64,000 nt of DNA, from contig OZ023190.1 in NCBI GenBank assembly GCA_963995505.1, positions 18,408,092-18,472,091 on the forward strand. The letters run 5' to 3'. The translations under genes were made by a program, and so were the position numbers. This stretch comes from Hypericum androsaemum. Taxonomy: Eukaryota > Streptophyta > Magnoliopsida > Malpighiales > Hypericaceae. The notes beneath the pieces are model-generated. The model worked only from the letters and a program-made list of their open reading frames with translations. It was not told the DNA's origin and did no database searches. This document shows positions 31,271-43,423 of this stretch, piece after piece (within the stretch, counting starts at the first letter, position 1; each line of letters opens with the position of its first letter).

Positions 31271-33098
31271 CAAGTGGAAGAATCTAGCATATTATGTGTC
31301 ATTTACTGAACCTACACTGTACAGCTAAATGCATCTGGTTCCGAGAATTCTAAGGAAAAAACAAAGACCTCTGCTTGTTCAGCTGCATCATTCTAACTAC
31401 TTTGAGTGTCTATGATTCTAACCAACATGTCCTGTCAAGACCATTATCACGAGCAGACTGAGAATCGGATTATTCCGTCTCTCAGTTATTACTATCCTCT
31501 TGGGTCACGATAAATTATCCAGAACTGTAATTGGATGTTGGTCAAATGGAGGTATAATCACCAACTGATGCACATTATGGTATTTCAATACATGCTGAAA
31601 GTTCCCTCATGTCTTTGGTTGAAGCTACCATTTTCATTTTGCTGAACAATGGCTGCTAAGATTCACAGTGGTGGCATTTTCAATTATCTTTAAGTGCATG
31701 CATAAAGCTTCATTATCAGCTTTAAGATTAAAAAGAAAACTTCATTATCAGCTACCTCGACATGTAGCTGCTTTTTTTCATTCCCATCTTGATTGACTCT
31801 AGTGCAGGTCTAAACATAACACAAGAGAATTACCTCATCTTCTAGGCCCCGCAAAAAATTGACAAACTTATCATGTTGAAGGCGTGACTTTCCATCTTTG
31901 CCAAAGAAGTATTCAACCAAACCCCCGTTATCCACATGACCATGAACCTTCCACCCAGTGCGAAGCCCATCTCTATTTGCAGCCCCTTGTCTATTTTGAG
32001 CTCTCATCAACGCCATTACTTTCTTAAACTCCTCTTTATCTATATCCCTGTATAAAGCAAGACACAAGCCCACATAGTCAATCCTAAATAACAAGAAAAC
32101 AGGGTAGAGCCAAAACACCAACTCACAATGCTACCAAACCAAAGCGAACCACATTCTGTTCTCAACAATTGTACAGCACAATAGACACGCTAAAACTTTG
32201 CATCCTCGGCCAGATGAAAAAATTAGCATACCCACCCATTATTGTTGATGTCAAACATTTTGAACGCAACAGAGAAGCTCGATTCGGGGATACTTAGCAG
32301 CGTCACGAAGAAGATATATCTGCAAATGATCATTAACAGTAAATCAACCCCAAATTCTGGACCTCCTACTTAACCTCTAGTACTGGCGTTACTAAAGCAA
32401 CAAGGTGAAAAGACATGAAAACTCACTCTTTAAAAGAAATGAGCCCATCGTTATTGACGTCGAAAAGCATAAAAAACTCGGAAGGATCGCACCGTAAATC
32501 CCCGGGTCTCCTCTCCCCTCTCAGGTACCCTTCCCTAACCAGGTTCGAATCGGAGGGCGGGAATACCGGTACAACCGCCCGCATCAGATCGGCCGGCTTC
32601 ATCAGCAACTCCCCGTCGGGCGCCCGGTGCGACGCGAAGTACTCAAAAACCTTCTCCGGCGGGCTCCGGAGCCTTATCCGCTTCTCGTAGTTGAAAAACA
32701 CCTTCCTCCTAAACGTATCTGCGAGAGAAAAACATCGAAACGACGACGGATCAGGAATTGTAAGAAGATCGAGGATGAACCGTGTTAAGATTGTTCTCCT
32801 CTTCTTTCTCACCTGGGAATAGGAACTTGGAGGAGTAATCGGGCAAGGAGAGCTTCCGATCGTTGACCGTTGACCAGTCGGAGAAGGCGGACTTGGGATC
32901 GGGGTCGAGGGAGTAGTAGAGGAGGCCGAGACCGGACCCTAGGGTGACCGCGGAGAGCCACCTCGCGTGAGATCCACGCGCTTTCTGGTGGCGAGGGCCG
33001 GAGGCGGTTGTGGAGTACGCGCTGGCGCTGGCGGCGACGACGGGGAGGGGCCCGCGGATGGAGGAGCGGGATTTCCTTAGGGCGGTTAAGGCGCGCAT
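30107..33098 (-). CDS. MICU: Mitochondrial calcium uptake protein (MICU)
   Basis: Six exons: 33,098-32,813, 32,718-32,427, 32,319-32,236, 32,047-31,834, 30,899-30,603 and 30,319-30,107. All introns obey GT-AG and phases agree, giving 461 residues. MICU is the EF-hand regulator of the mitochondrial calcium uniporter. The start MRALTALRKSRSSIRGP is Arg/Ser-rich, as in a mitochondrial presequence; a hydrophobic stretch (SAVTLGSGLGLLYYSL) follows. EF-hand loops: 182-193 (DVNNDGLISFKE), 216-227 (DINNNGDIDKEE) and 410-421 (DANRDGHLSPDE). Plants usually have three canonical EF-hands in MICU, and all three are intact here. The start chosen is the first ATG after the upstream frame MSLQSEHEK, which lacks presequence character. 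The 3' half has a decayed duplicate at 27,095-27,760. Confidence 0.92.
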
Positions 33099-35974
33099 TT
33101 TTTCGTGTTCGGATTGGAGCGACAATATTGAAGCGAGTTCGCGAATTTTAGTGGTTTTGTTTGTTTGGATTTGGATTAAATTTTTATATCTAATATAAAA
33201 TTTTAACAGTTTTAAGTTTCGATAAATCTTCCGAGCAACAATGGATTATGACACACTCAATCCAACCCCGCTTAGATTTTGGATTGTCCCCACTCAATCT
33301 AATCCCTATAACTTGCGGAATAACTCGTTTTGGTATTATATAAATATATAATAATAGATTAATAACACGAGCCGAATCTACTTGGTAGGATGAGGCCCAG
33401 GCCTTAAAGAAATGGTTGGTGACGTTAGGAATCCACATCTTCCTAGCCCAATCTTCAAGACTCGGGAAAACTTGGGTAGTTTTTTTTCATTTACACGGAA
33501 ATAATTGTTTTGATTAATCCAGATTCGAGTCAAATAAAATCGTTGAAATATGTCAAAATTTTCAAATAAATTTTTAGCATTGTTGTATTTCCAACAATTA
33601 AAATTCAAAATTTTAGTTAAGTTAGAAAGACAACTTAAGTTGGCGAAAAACTTGGTACCGTAAGCTATCGATTTACGGATAAAAAAGCCATCTTATCTCC
33701 TTCCATTAGAAAGGAGACTGACTATCTAACTGGGTTTAGTCCATTTAGTTAGGTTGTCGTAATTGGATAAGTTGTTTGGTAGATTGGGGATACCTAAAAC
33801 TTTGTCCCCTTAAAGAACGTACTCCACTCCACATCTTTGGACCTTATCCCAAAGCATTATATTATTATTCGTTGCCGACGTGCTTTTGTCACCATGCTTG
33901 ATTATTGAAGCTACTCTAGTCCCCCCGCCCTTGATCAGTGAACACGTACCGAGTGTGACCGCTATCTTTCCATTTAAAATAAATTATTGTAAATTAATTT
34001 TAAAAAAAGGAAATGACGATCCTGTCCCTCCAATACCTTTTGAATCCAACCAAAAGGGCACCCAGAAAGGAAGGGAAATGGGCCCGGTCAAAAAATAGAG
34101 GCGGATCTAGCCCCTGGCAAACTCACCAACAATGGCTCAAAATGATGGCCCTAGACCCAATAGTGGGCTGGCTAATATTTTAAAAGAATTAGGGGGAGGT
34201 AAGCGAGTCGGATGAAGCACAGGCCCGAGGATGAAAAGCAATGGCCTGATCGAGATCGTCTTTTCGTAGCAGGATACTATCAAGAGTCGCTACAATCTTA
34301 AACTATACACGAGGTTGATACCGGATTGAGTGGTAAAAATTTTTTTATAAGTTTTAATGTCAAAGATATCATCTATCTATTAAGGTATTTAAATAGTTAA
34401 ATATATTTTAATATTAGTTAGGAAATATTTAGTGTTTGATGGCATTATTGGTGTAATGCACTAATGTAATTTTTTGATAAGTAACATAATTTTACTTATA
34501 AAAAATTAGAACAAATTTCATTATTAGTTAAACTACGTATTTATTGATAATATTTCCTAAATTTGTGATATAACCTAGTGAACAAAATGGTAATCATATA
34601 TGTCCAAATCTTACTGATATATCTCGTCACCTCCACGGAAATCAGAGTTGTTCATCCATTTATCGTTCGGCGTTAATTCATTGATGCTACCCAAAGGCGC
34701 ACTATGTAAGAATAATTGGATATTTTTTCCCTCTCTCCTTTGTGAGAGCCTTCTCTCTCTACTAAGTGAGAGCCCTCTAGCCTTTTTAGATTTTTTTTAC
34801 TTTCCTTCGTCTTCTTCGCCGCCAATCACCTCACCTTCACCATAGCCACCTCCCCTCCGACCCACCCACTCCCTCCACTGCAAACCAAGCATCAATCCCT
34901 CACCATCCTTCCCATTCGGTCTTGACATAAAACAAAGGGCAACAGTAGCCTTCTCTCGCTGCTTCCAGCTCCACCGCATCGCCGGTTTCTCGAGATTTTC
35001 GGGCTCCCCCTATGTAGATCTGCTCTTCTCTGCCTTTCTCCCTCGTTGATCGGAGCCCTCTCGTCGGGAGCTCGTCGTTTCCACCTCATTATCGTCGCCT
35101 TTCCCAGTTGGTCGTTGTCGTCGTCCACCCAGCTAGTAGCGGTCGCTCACCAATCTCAACTTCCAGCTCATTGTCGCTGCTATTCACCGATCGACCGTCC
35201 CTCACCGACTCTCTTCCACAGTGCGCCTCAACGCTCACCATCCTAACCAGTTTAGTGGCTTGGCTTTGCTTTATCTGCGTATGCTTTTGCTTAAGTCAAA
35301 CTTCACTCGATGTGAAATCTGTTCGGTTCTTGAAACCTTGCCTGTTGGTGCAGGTGGATAGTCTTGACTTGATTGGATTTATTCGATCTTGTCATTCATT
35401 TGAGTGCATCTCGCATGCATTCAAATGCCCATGAGTTTGTGTCTATGATGCAACCTCGTGGTTATTAGCCGTAGTTTATCTCGGTAGCTTTCGCCTTGGA
35501 CGATTGGCTCTCGTAGTCTTTCGTCCGCCCTAACCCATGCCTCTCTGTCTTCGCTAGGCTTGATTTTCTATTCTATTTTAACTACTTCTCTCTATGTTTA
35601 TATTTTTCTCTTTCTATTTTTAATCTGTATATTAATATAATATAGAATTTGCGTCACCCTTCTATAAAAAAAAACCTCACCATATGCCGCCCACGGAGAA
35701 ATGTCGGATGCCAGTTTGTCACGTAATAAATGGTATTTTTGTAGAATAAATAATAAATGGTATTGCGTATTGACTTCTTTACAAACAACAACTGCTCTGA
35801 GGGCCAAGGTTCTTAAATTATGCGACCCAAGGTTCTTACACTATTCTCCTTATTTTAATGTTGAAGCTCCTCAAAACCTACGCAATTGACTCAATTAAAA
35901 TAGTGATCCCCCCAATGGTCACGAAATTTTAAGTTCGAACTTTTTCAATGGGATTACTCGCTTAATATTAACTT
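33099..35974. other. Intergenic region between MICU and the ATTGG element
   Basis: The first 100-200 bases are the MICU 5' UTR and promoter. The rest has no supported gene. From about 34,730 to 35,660 it is C/T-rich and ends in an A run at about 35,667-35,674, which could be the tail of an old retroposon, but no family motif or target duplication was found. Open frames within it look like composition artefacts. Confidence 0.4.
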
Positions 35975-35983
35975 CTATTTTTT

Positions 35984-37440
35984 GGGTTCAAATTTAGTGG
36001 GGACATGGGTAATCCCCACTGAAAAGGACACGGGTAATATTAGAAATACAATAATTAAAATAATATCATTAAAATAATACAATTTATGGGAATACAATTA
36101 TAAGAATATTGGTTTCTATTTTATCGGATATTGGTTTTCATCTTCTATGCTATTGGTTTCATTCTACTATGATATTGGTTTCATTCTACTATGTTATTGG
36201 TTTCCATCTTCTGACATTGGTTTCATTCTATTATGATATTGGTTTCATTCCACCGTGATATTGGTTTCATTCTACTATGATATTGGTTTCTATCTTCTAT
36301 GTTATTGGTTTCGTTCTACTATGATATTGGTTTCCATCTTCTATGTTATTGGTTTCGTTCTACTATGATATTGGTTTCCATCTTCTATGTTATTGGTTTC
36401 GTTCTACTATGATATTGGTTTCATTCTACTATGATATTGGTTTCCATCTTCTCGGATATTGGTTTCATTCTTCTATGATATTGGTTTCATTCCACCGTGA
36501 TATTGGTTTTCATTCCACGTCTCACGTGGCAATTAAAGTAAGTCAAAATAATAATATAAAATCAAAGAATAAAATTCAATTAATCAAATTAAACGCAACA
36601 AAATCAAAACCAAGAAACACAGCGGAAGCGGACCGCTTCGATTTCAAATCGAGAGTGGTGGCGGTCAACTCAGTTCGGTCGGCAGACCGCTTCGATTTCA
36701 AATCAAGAAAGCAGAAGCGGAGGGAGTACGGCGTTGTGTTGGAAGGCACCGTTCGCATCCGGCGACCCCAAGCTCGAGCAAGCTCGCCCGACCCAATCCG
36801 ACGCCCCCAAGCTAGCCCAAGCTTGCACGACCCCAATCTAACGTCCCCAAGCGATGACGGTAAACGGCAGCGATGACGGAGACAGCCACGAAGATGATAA
36901 AGAACAAAACGACGACAGACGAGAACAATGCAGTTCGGCGGTAACCGTCCTGATGGATCCATGGAGGAGGCAAGCCAAAATAGACGAATCCCTTACCCAG
37001 ATCCGAGGTAAGAACCGGACGACAGGTCGTACTCAACCTCGAAGCCGTTGGTGAGGAACCTGTCAGGTAGCCGAGGAGTTGGGTTGGAATTGGAGGAGAG
37101 AGAAGCGGAGGCTGTTGATGGAGATGGTGGAGTGGCGGCGAACGGCGGGAATGCGGTTGGCTTTGAGTGGGAGGGTGGCGGGATCGGGGGGGGGGGGAAT
37201 CGGGAGCGGCGGATCGGGAGGGGGGGGGCGATATTTTTTTTTTGGGAGATGATTTTTTTTTTGAGATTATATAGAAAAATGGTGGAACCCTAATGAGTAT
37301 GTTTGGGTAAAAACTCGAAAATATCCTCAACAGATTCTGGCCGTCAGATCTATAAAAAAAGAATTTGATCAAATCTAAGGGTCCATATTTAGTCCATACC
37401 ATGGGGATGGCTTTTATGTAGTCCCCCTGAATCCAAATCC
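35984..37440. mobile_element. Mutator-like element with ATTGG minisatellite, copy 1
   Basis: A 1457-bp element. Left end GGGTTCAAATTTAGTGGGGAC; right end reversed begins GGATTTGGATTCAGGGGGAC, an imperfect inverted repeat. Flanks CTATTTTTT (35,975-35,983) and CCATTTTTT (37,441-37,449) agree at eight of nine bases. The second copy at 46,933-56,669 shares both ends and the minisatellite, which fixes the boundaries independently. The interior 36,540-37,260 is GC-rich and coding-like in composition; it may include captured host sequence, but I recognise no domain. Confidence 0.75.
36108..36515 (+). repeat. ATTGGTTTC minisatellite (about 19 units)
   Basis: About 19 tandem units of 19-23 bp with consensus GATATTGGTTTCATTCTACT plus two bases. 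Variants alternate (CATTC, CCATC, CGTTC), giving a higher-order period near 45 bp around 36,300-36,420. Each unit contains ATTGG, the inverse of a CCAAT box. Confidence 0.9.
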
Positions 37441-37449
37441 CCATTTTTT

Positions 37450-37690
37450 AGGTGCCAATTGACTTTGTCTAGCTCAATATTTCGTTGCCTTTTATTACTC
37501 TAGATATTAACTAACCATTTAAATCAACTGTCATTATTCTAATTTAATAAAAAATATAGAGTTTACTTTTAAATTCGAATTAGTCAATTAATTAGTTATC
37601 AATTATGAATGGGTTTATTCCTTTCCTTACTTTTTTTCCTTGATTATGCAACACCTGCACCTAGAATACCGGCTGCCACCGGGTATGGAT
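37450..37690. other. Short AT-rich spacer
   Basis: No feature seen between the element and the following minisatellite. Confidence 0.4.
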
Positions 37691-38060
37691 TGGGTACGAA
37701 ATGTCACTATTCCGAACCGTTTGGAATGAAGACACGCGGAGACTTTTTTGCAAACGCGCTAAAATACAGGGACCAAAATGAAAAAAACTATGCACAAACA
37801 CAGGCCGGATACAAATGCCATTATCACATAACTGCGCATGCCAGTAACGCATAACTGCGCATGCCAGTATCGCATAACAGTGCTTGCCAGTGTGATCTTT
37901 TTGCAAAAATGCTAAAACATGAGGAACCAAAATGAAAAAAACTATGCGTGCCATTATCATCAACGAAAACTTGCCGCTTTCACAAAAACAAATGTCATTA
38001 TCACACAACTGTAATTGTCATTATCACATAACTGCATTTGCCACTATCACATATACAACC
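37691..38060. repeat. Degenerate 23-bp minisatellite (TGCCATTATCACATAACTGC)
   Basis: Units such as TGCCATTATCACATAACTGC, GCATGCCAGTAACGCATAAC and TGTCATTATCACACAACTG recur at about 23-bp spacing around 37,808-37,890 and 37,985-38,050. Between them, two longer related blocks (TTTTTTGCAAACGC... at about 37,744 and TTTTTGCAAAAATGC... at about 37,898, each followed by GACCAAAATGAAAAAAACT or a near match) form a direct duplication. Confidence 0.6.
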
Positions 38061-39134
38061 CCGCTGCCACCTCCTAAATCAAAGTCCGCCCAACAGTACA
38101 AGGTCCAATGGAACAGCTTAAAGACTGTTCCGCCGTATACTTTACGCTGGCAACAAGTAATCTCCAGCTGTTAAATATCCACTTGCTCTTTGAAATATTA
38201 TTCCAAGTCCCCATCAGTCCTTTTATTTTACTTTTCGTCGAATATAGCACTTGATGATGACCCCCAATTTAATTCAGTTGTATCCTTTTCGTCAAGTATA
38301 GTATTTTATTCCCATAAAAAAGTACATATTTTATTTTCACCATTCAAAAATTATTTATTTCCTTTTAGGTTTTAAGTGTCCTCCACCATTCGAGAACAGA
38401 GGGGGCAAATATTATTTCCATGTCCAAAAGGTCGAGTTTCCCCACAGTCGCTCGCACTCCAAGGAATATGACACCTGCAAAGAGGGAACAGAAAAAATAA
38501 CAAAGAAAAGGAAACGTAATAATACAGCAAAGGAAAAGAATTAATGAAAATAAAACTTACTTTAAAATAATAACAAAATAAATAGAAAGAGAGAAAACAA
38601 TACCTCCAACCACTTCCCAAAGAATACGCAACGGATGACGGATAACGGCAATAACCACGGCAAACGTAACGGATGACGGTAAACGCACGACGGCGAACGG
38701 GTGAACTGAACGGAACCGCCGAAAACGCTAACTGAGATGAACAACAACTGATGAGACCGTCCTTGAGATTGGATAACTCTGAACTTATGCTACGATCCTT
38801 TAATTTTAGTTAAGATTAAGTCCTTTGGATGAGCGGTTATTACTAAAATGTCCCAAAATTCGCCTTCCATAGCAAATTGCATTATGTACACACAAAAGCA
38901 ACGATTCTTTTATCCTCAATCCATGTCCCATCTTAGAGGTTTAAAAAACACATCTAGGGTTTCCCAGTCGATTCGGCCACCGACTGGCTCGAACTCGCTC
39001 CGAGCTGACACATTCTCCGGATCCCGCGCGTTGCGGCGCGTCTCTCCACCGCCGGAGCCATGATCAAAAGGTGAGAGGAAAGCAGAGGGATTTCTGTAAA
39101 CAGTAACACCAAACCTGTGACTGGAACCGGCCGT
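38061..39134. other. Spacer and 3' region of the serine-rich gene
   Basis: No supported gene. A short tandem cluster of AACGGATGACGG units lies at about 38,625-38,690. The last 100 bases are probably the 3' UTR of the minus-strand serine-rich gene. Confidence 0.4.
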
Positions 39135-39758
39135 TCAGGACTCGCCGGCTCGGGACATAACGGATAGCCGGCTAGGTCGGGTCTGGTAATTTGCGCGCCG
39201 GCGCTGCTGGTGTGCGCACGGGCGGATCAGTGCGGTCAACGCTCTCTTGACCCATTCTCCTTCGACTCCACCGATTCTAACGACCGAGTTCTTCATCGCC
39301 GATCTCATTAAGTTGAGGCGGTTGGGAGTGTACGACACCGCCTGGCTTTGCGCGTGCTGCTGCTTGTGGAGGCTACACCGGAACGAACCCCGGTGTGAGG
39401 TAGGCGAGCACATACACGTCTTCTTGGGAGACGACACCGGACTGTGGCGGTTGTGGTGGCTGTTCTGCTTGTTGACGGAGATCGAACGGCCGGGAGAGGT
39501 AGATCTGTCGATGGAGAAACTGAAGGTGGTGGAGGAACGGGGAGGGGACGAGCAGAGGTTGACGCGCGTCGGAGAGGCGGATCGCTTGTGGTGGCTGTTG
39601 GTGAAGAACGGTGACGAGAAGCTAAAGCTAGTCGACGTGGCAAAGGAGGAGGATGAGGACGCGCCGGAGGTCGCGGTTGGAGAGTGGAAGCGGCCGCCGG
39701 GGGAGAGGGAGCGGAGGACTGGGGCTTTGACTCTTCTCTCGGATGTTGAGATTCCCAT
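39135..39758 (-). CDS. Serine-rich protein-related (plant family of unknown function)
   Basis: A single exon of 207 residues. The start is ATG at 39,758 (MGISTSERRVKAP); the frame extends 5' to 39,815 but without an ATG and with the TATA box just beyond. The N-terminal half is Ser/Thr/Pro-rich with SLSPGGRFHSP and DRSTSPGRS repeats. The C-terminal half has the conserved blocks CMCSPTSHRGSFRCSLHK and WVKRALTALIRP, ending RPSRLSVMS-like, which identify the plant serine-rich protein-related family. The CxC...C..H pattern may bind metal, but this is inference. Cellular role is unknown. The gene is GC-rich against its surroundings and shows no frame damage. Confidence 0.85.
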   Translation of the reverse strand: MGISTSERRVKAPVLRSLSPGGRFHSPTATSGASSSSSFATSTSFSFSSPFFTNSHHKRSASPTRVNLCSSPPRSSTTFSFSIDRSTSPGRSISVNKQNSHHNRHSPVSSPKKTCMCSPTSHRGSFRCSLHKQQHAQSQAVSYTPNRLNLMRSAMKNSVVRIGGVEGEWVKRALTALIRPCAHQQRRRANYQTRPSRLSVMSRAGES

Positions 39759-39817
39759 TTCGGAAGTTGAGGAAGAGTGAGGAGTAGGGGAAGGGGTATT
39801 TTGGGGATTTTGCACCT

Positions 39818-39830
39818 CCTATATAGGGGA
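39818..39830 (-). promoter_or_regulatory. TATA box of the serine-rich gene
   Basis: CCTATATAGG lies about 60 bases upstream of the ATG at 39,758, a normal spacing for a short leader. It supports that ATG over the longer frame. Confidence 0.6.
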
Positions 39831-40830
39831 TTTGTGTGTTTGGTTTGGCAAACCTAGCGAGTCTCGAAGGGTTAATTTATAGTTCCGGCCTCGATGGCAG
39901 AGGTCGTAAATAACTTTTTCATTGAGGGCTTTTTGTTCACGCAATATGTGTTGTTAACCCTGGTTAGGGTGAGAGTTGGTTTGGCATTAACTAGGGTTTG
40001 CGAAGGGTTGGGTTTTCTGTGTCCAATGGCTGGATGGATGTGACCTGTGGGTGGGGTGTTATAAAGGAAATTGGCCGTTTCCTAAACAACAAACTAATAT
40101 TTCTGGTTAATTAACTAATACTTAGATAAATTGATTAAAAAATTTAATTTAAATAATAAAATTAGAAAATAATGTTAAATATTTATTGCTTTGAATTTTA
40201 ACACCTTATTCAAATATTGATTAGTCCGGATTATGAGAGTTGAAAATGGTGCCACGCGTAATTACCGGTAAGCGGTCGGCCTGGTACAAGAATGAGGAAT
40301 TCTCAGATTTGTGAGCAATTACAAGCTGCCACTGGCTAGGTCTTTCCTCTCGGGCCGTATCTAGAATCTCTGGCCTTTCCTCGATCCAACCAATGTGGGC
40401 CATCTGGCCTATCTTCTTTCTATTGGTTTCTGGTGGATATTGTGTAATTTCCACATTAAACTTTAAAGAAATATGTGAGCTCTAAATGGAGTTTGGTTGC
40501 GTGGCGCCATTTTCGTTCTTGTCTCGAAAGCTGGGTCTTGTACGATAACCTTTACACGAAGAGCTATTTCATTTATTGTCTTGCTTCTTTTTCACATTAT
40601 TTCTAATTTCTTTACTCGATTAGCCACGGCACCAATTCATCTAATTCAGTTCACAGAATAAATAATTAATTTTTTTCATTCATACTCAATCCAACCCAAT
40701 TACATATTTTCTTATCCATAGCAGCAACTCAGTTCATAGAATAAACAATTAATTTCTCTCTCATCAACATATAATCTACTATCATTTTTTGGAATACTAA
40801 ATTTGATAGAAATACTTGAGGTACAAATAG
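39831..40830. other. Upstream spacer of the serine-rich gene
   Basis: AT-rich beyond about 40,080; no supported gene. The small minus-strand open frame at 40,221-40,454 has no recognisable content. Confidence 0.4.
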
Positions 40831-41250
40831 AAGTCGGAAATGATAAATTACAAATACAAGAATTTCAAATTACAAATACAGAAATTTCAAATTACATAAT
40901 TTTTAGATGGTGTATAAAAATATGTTAACATTTGACTCTATTTATAGAGATTTTAAAAATAATAATTTTGCATTTTTTTTTAGTTTTGCTAAAGATAATG
41001 TTAGTTTAGATAACCACAAAAATATTATCTGAATAAAAAATGGAAGTCAGAAATGATAAATTATAAATACGAGAATTTCAAATTACAAATATAGAAATTT
41101 TAAATTACATAATTTTTAGATGGTGTATGAAAATATGTTAAAATTTGACTCTATTTATAGAGATTTTAAAAATAATAATTTTTTATATTTTTTTTAGTTT
41201 TGTTAAAGATAATGTCAGTTTAGATAACCACAAAAATATTATCTGAAAAA
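40831..41250 (+). repeat. Tandem duplication of a 212-bp AT-rich unit
   Basis: Unit 1 starts at 40,831 (GAAGTCGGAAATGATAAATT) and unit 2 at 41,043 (GAAGTCAGAAATGATAAATT). They agree over most of their length, through TTTTTAGATGGTGTAT, TTGACTCTATTTATAGAGA and CCACAAAAATATTATCTGA. No coding capacity. Confidence 0.85.
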
Positions 41251-42152
41251 AAATTTATTCTTACGAATAACATTATGCCGAGTGGAACTAAATAGATAGA
41301 TAAGACAAAAAAAAGCTGACTAGGCAGCTTGGGCCGTGCGCGAGCACGGAGCTGTCAGGCTCCATTGCGCAGCCGAGTGCCCCCTTTTTTATTTTTTATA
41401 ATAAAAAAATACCCTCGCGAGCATTTGCTCGCTGCTGCGGGTGGTCTTAGTGACCAATAAGTTAAGGTAAATAAGATTTTTTTTGAATTTTAGTCATTCA
41501 AAATTTAACCATACTAAATATTTGTTAAGTTTTTTAAATTTTTTTTCAAAAATTCTATTTGAATAAGTAGAATTAGTAGATCTCCGTGGACTGGTCAAGG
41601 CGCCACAATTATAACCGGCGTTTCGCAGCTTCCCATTGTACAACGCATCGATATGTATATAATTAATTAGCCACGGTCGTCGCTGCATTTTTGTATATAA
41701 TACTAATCCGTTTCTTTTTTTGTCACACAAAGTTAATGCATTGGAAGTCCGATGGGCAAGAGTTGAATATTGAATTGAAACGCTCGTCATTGATGTGGCG
41801 TGGTGGAACTAAAAGTTTACGTGAAATCTTACTTAACCGGTGTAATTAGATATCTTGGTTGAACTAATCAACTAGAATCATGCGTGCCACGTGGAAATCC
41901 GCATTTCGTAAATAGTAATACTAGAGAATTTGAGTGGATGGTGAATCATGAAGATATCTCAAATTTGATCTTATTGAAAAATTAATCCAACATTGAACTT
42001 ATATTAGGATCCCACCGTCGAGTGTGATGGCATGCACATGATCAACGAAAAATTGAAGTGACGTTAAAGATGTCCGGGCGCAGGGAAAGTTTACACGAGT
42101 CCTCTTAAGTGTCAAAGATTGAAAAATATTGGCGATTGATAGATTTTAATAT
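41251..42152. other. Spacer, no gene
   Basis: AT-rich with one GC-rich patch at 41,310-41,450 (CGTGCGCGAGCACGG is a near-perfect palindrome). Nothing else recognised. Confidence 0.4.
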
Positions 42153-42157
42153 ATGAG

Positions 42158-43418
42158 TGTTTGAAGTGCAAAAATAACGTATTGGGAGCTTGGGGTCGAC
42201 TAGGGCTATCATTGAAGTGCTTAGACTTGGACGTCAACTTACCTTGGCCGGGTACGCTTAAGTCGGCTCGGGTTCTCTCAGCCTTGGATCACCTTGGGTA
42301 CCCTTAGAGTAAGACAACCTGTGTACCCCCAGCCTCATATCAGCTTGGGTACCCTCACCGTTCATACCCTCAGTCTTGAATCACCTTGGACATCCTCTGG
42401 TTAAGAGATAGTTTTACAGCTTTCTAGTTGGTGACTTCGTCTAATTCAGAGCGGATGAAGGTCCAAAATCAGTTTGAAGTGGGCTCAAGGGCGATCATCG
42501 GCCAGATCACTCCAGGTCGATCATCGGCTGTTGGTACAATGATCATATCTGGGGACTCCAAACTCGGATTGAGATGATTCAAGTTGCTATCTAAAGCTAA
42601 AACATGGGCCTACAACTTTTTAGTTCATGGTATCTTTCAATTCGGAGTAAAAGGATATCAAAAATCTATTTGAAGTTGTCGAATGTTAGTTCATTGGCCG
42701 CATGACCTACCCCTAGATCGTCGGCTTCATCCCTTGTGACCTCGATCATCGGCAAGCTGGGGTATAGGCCGATCATCGGTTGCCGGTGATCAAAGGGACG
42801 ATTGTCGACCAGCTTGGAGGAGGGCTCGATCGTCGACAAAGAAAGCAAAGCTCGATTGTCGACCCATGGTGATTGTCGGCCCATGGTTATTGACGGTTCA
42901 TGGTAATAGAGACCGTATTCAAGATGGACTCTCGAAGAAATTGGGAAACTCTAGGACTCTCGATAGACTTGGGTTGTCAAGGAATGGAGATAGGCATTAG
43001 AGACCCGAGTCAGGCAATGATAAGCATTGAAAATCTAAGGCAGGCAAGGATAAATGTTAGAAATTCAAGTCGGGCAAGGATAAGCATCGAAGATCCGAGT
43101 TAGACGAAGATAAGTGTTGCATGAGGATGAGCATTGACAAAGATAAGTCTTGAGGTCTTCGAGTACGTCTAGGGGACGATAGGAGGCTGAGGCGGTCTAC
43201 TTGTCTATATAAACAGAGCATTGGGAGCAAGGCGAGGACATCATCAACAAAATCAAACACACAATATCTATCAAGCTTCGGCTTTTATCTTAGTTTAGGT
43301 TAGTAGTAGTCTCGGCTTCGGCCAACCCTTATTACTCATAGCGTTAGACCGACCTTGGGACGAGCACTCCGGGTCGTCACGAGATCGATCGACGTTCTCT
43401 CCATTTTTTATCCCAACA
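42158..43418 (+). mobile_element. Solo LTR, 1261 bp
   Basis: TGTTTGAAG...TATCCCAACA with a perfect 5-bp duplication ATGAG on each side (42,153-42,157 and 43,419-43,423). The interior has repeated GATCATCGGC and GATTGTCGACC motifs (about 42,480-42,900), a TATATAAA box at 43,206-43,213 and the downstream TTGGGACGAGCACTCCGG shared, in variant form, with the solo LTR at 47,276. No coding region is present. Confidence 0.85.
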
Positions 43419-43423
43419 ATGAG

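Noticed and set aside
34648..35434. Several small frames in a C/T-rich region
   Set aside because: Composition-driven, no domains, no splice structure; frames on both strands look equally good.
36108..36515. Regular short repeats resembling a CRISPR array
   Set aside because: The units are contiguous with no unique spacers, and the sequence is a plant nuclear minisatellite in a transposon.
36812..37444. 210-residue minus-strand frame with a transmembrane-like segment
   Set aside because: It spans the right end of a Mutator-like element, including its terminal sequence, and shows no recognisable domain; kept only as a possible capture.
39247..39780. 177-residue plus-strand frame
   Set aside because: It is the antisense shadow of the serine-rich gene, whose minus-strand product has conserved family motifs and a TATA box.
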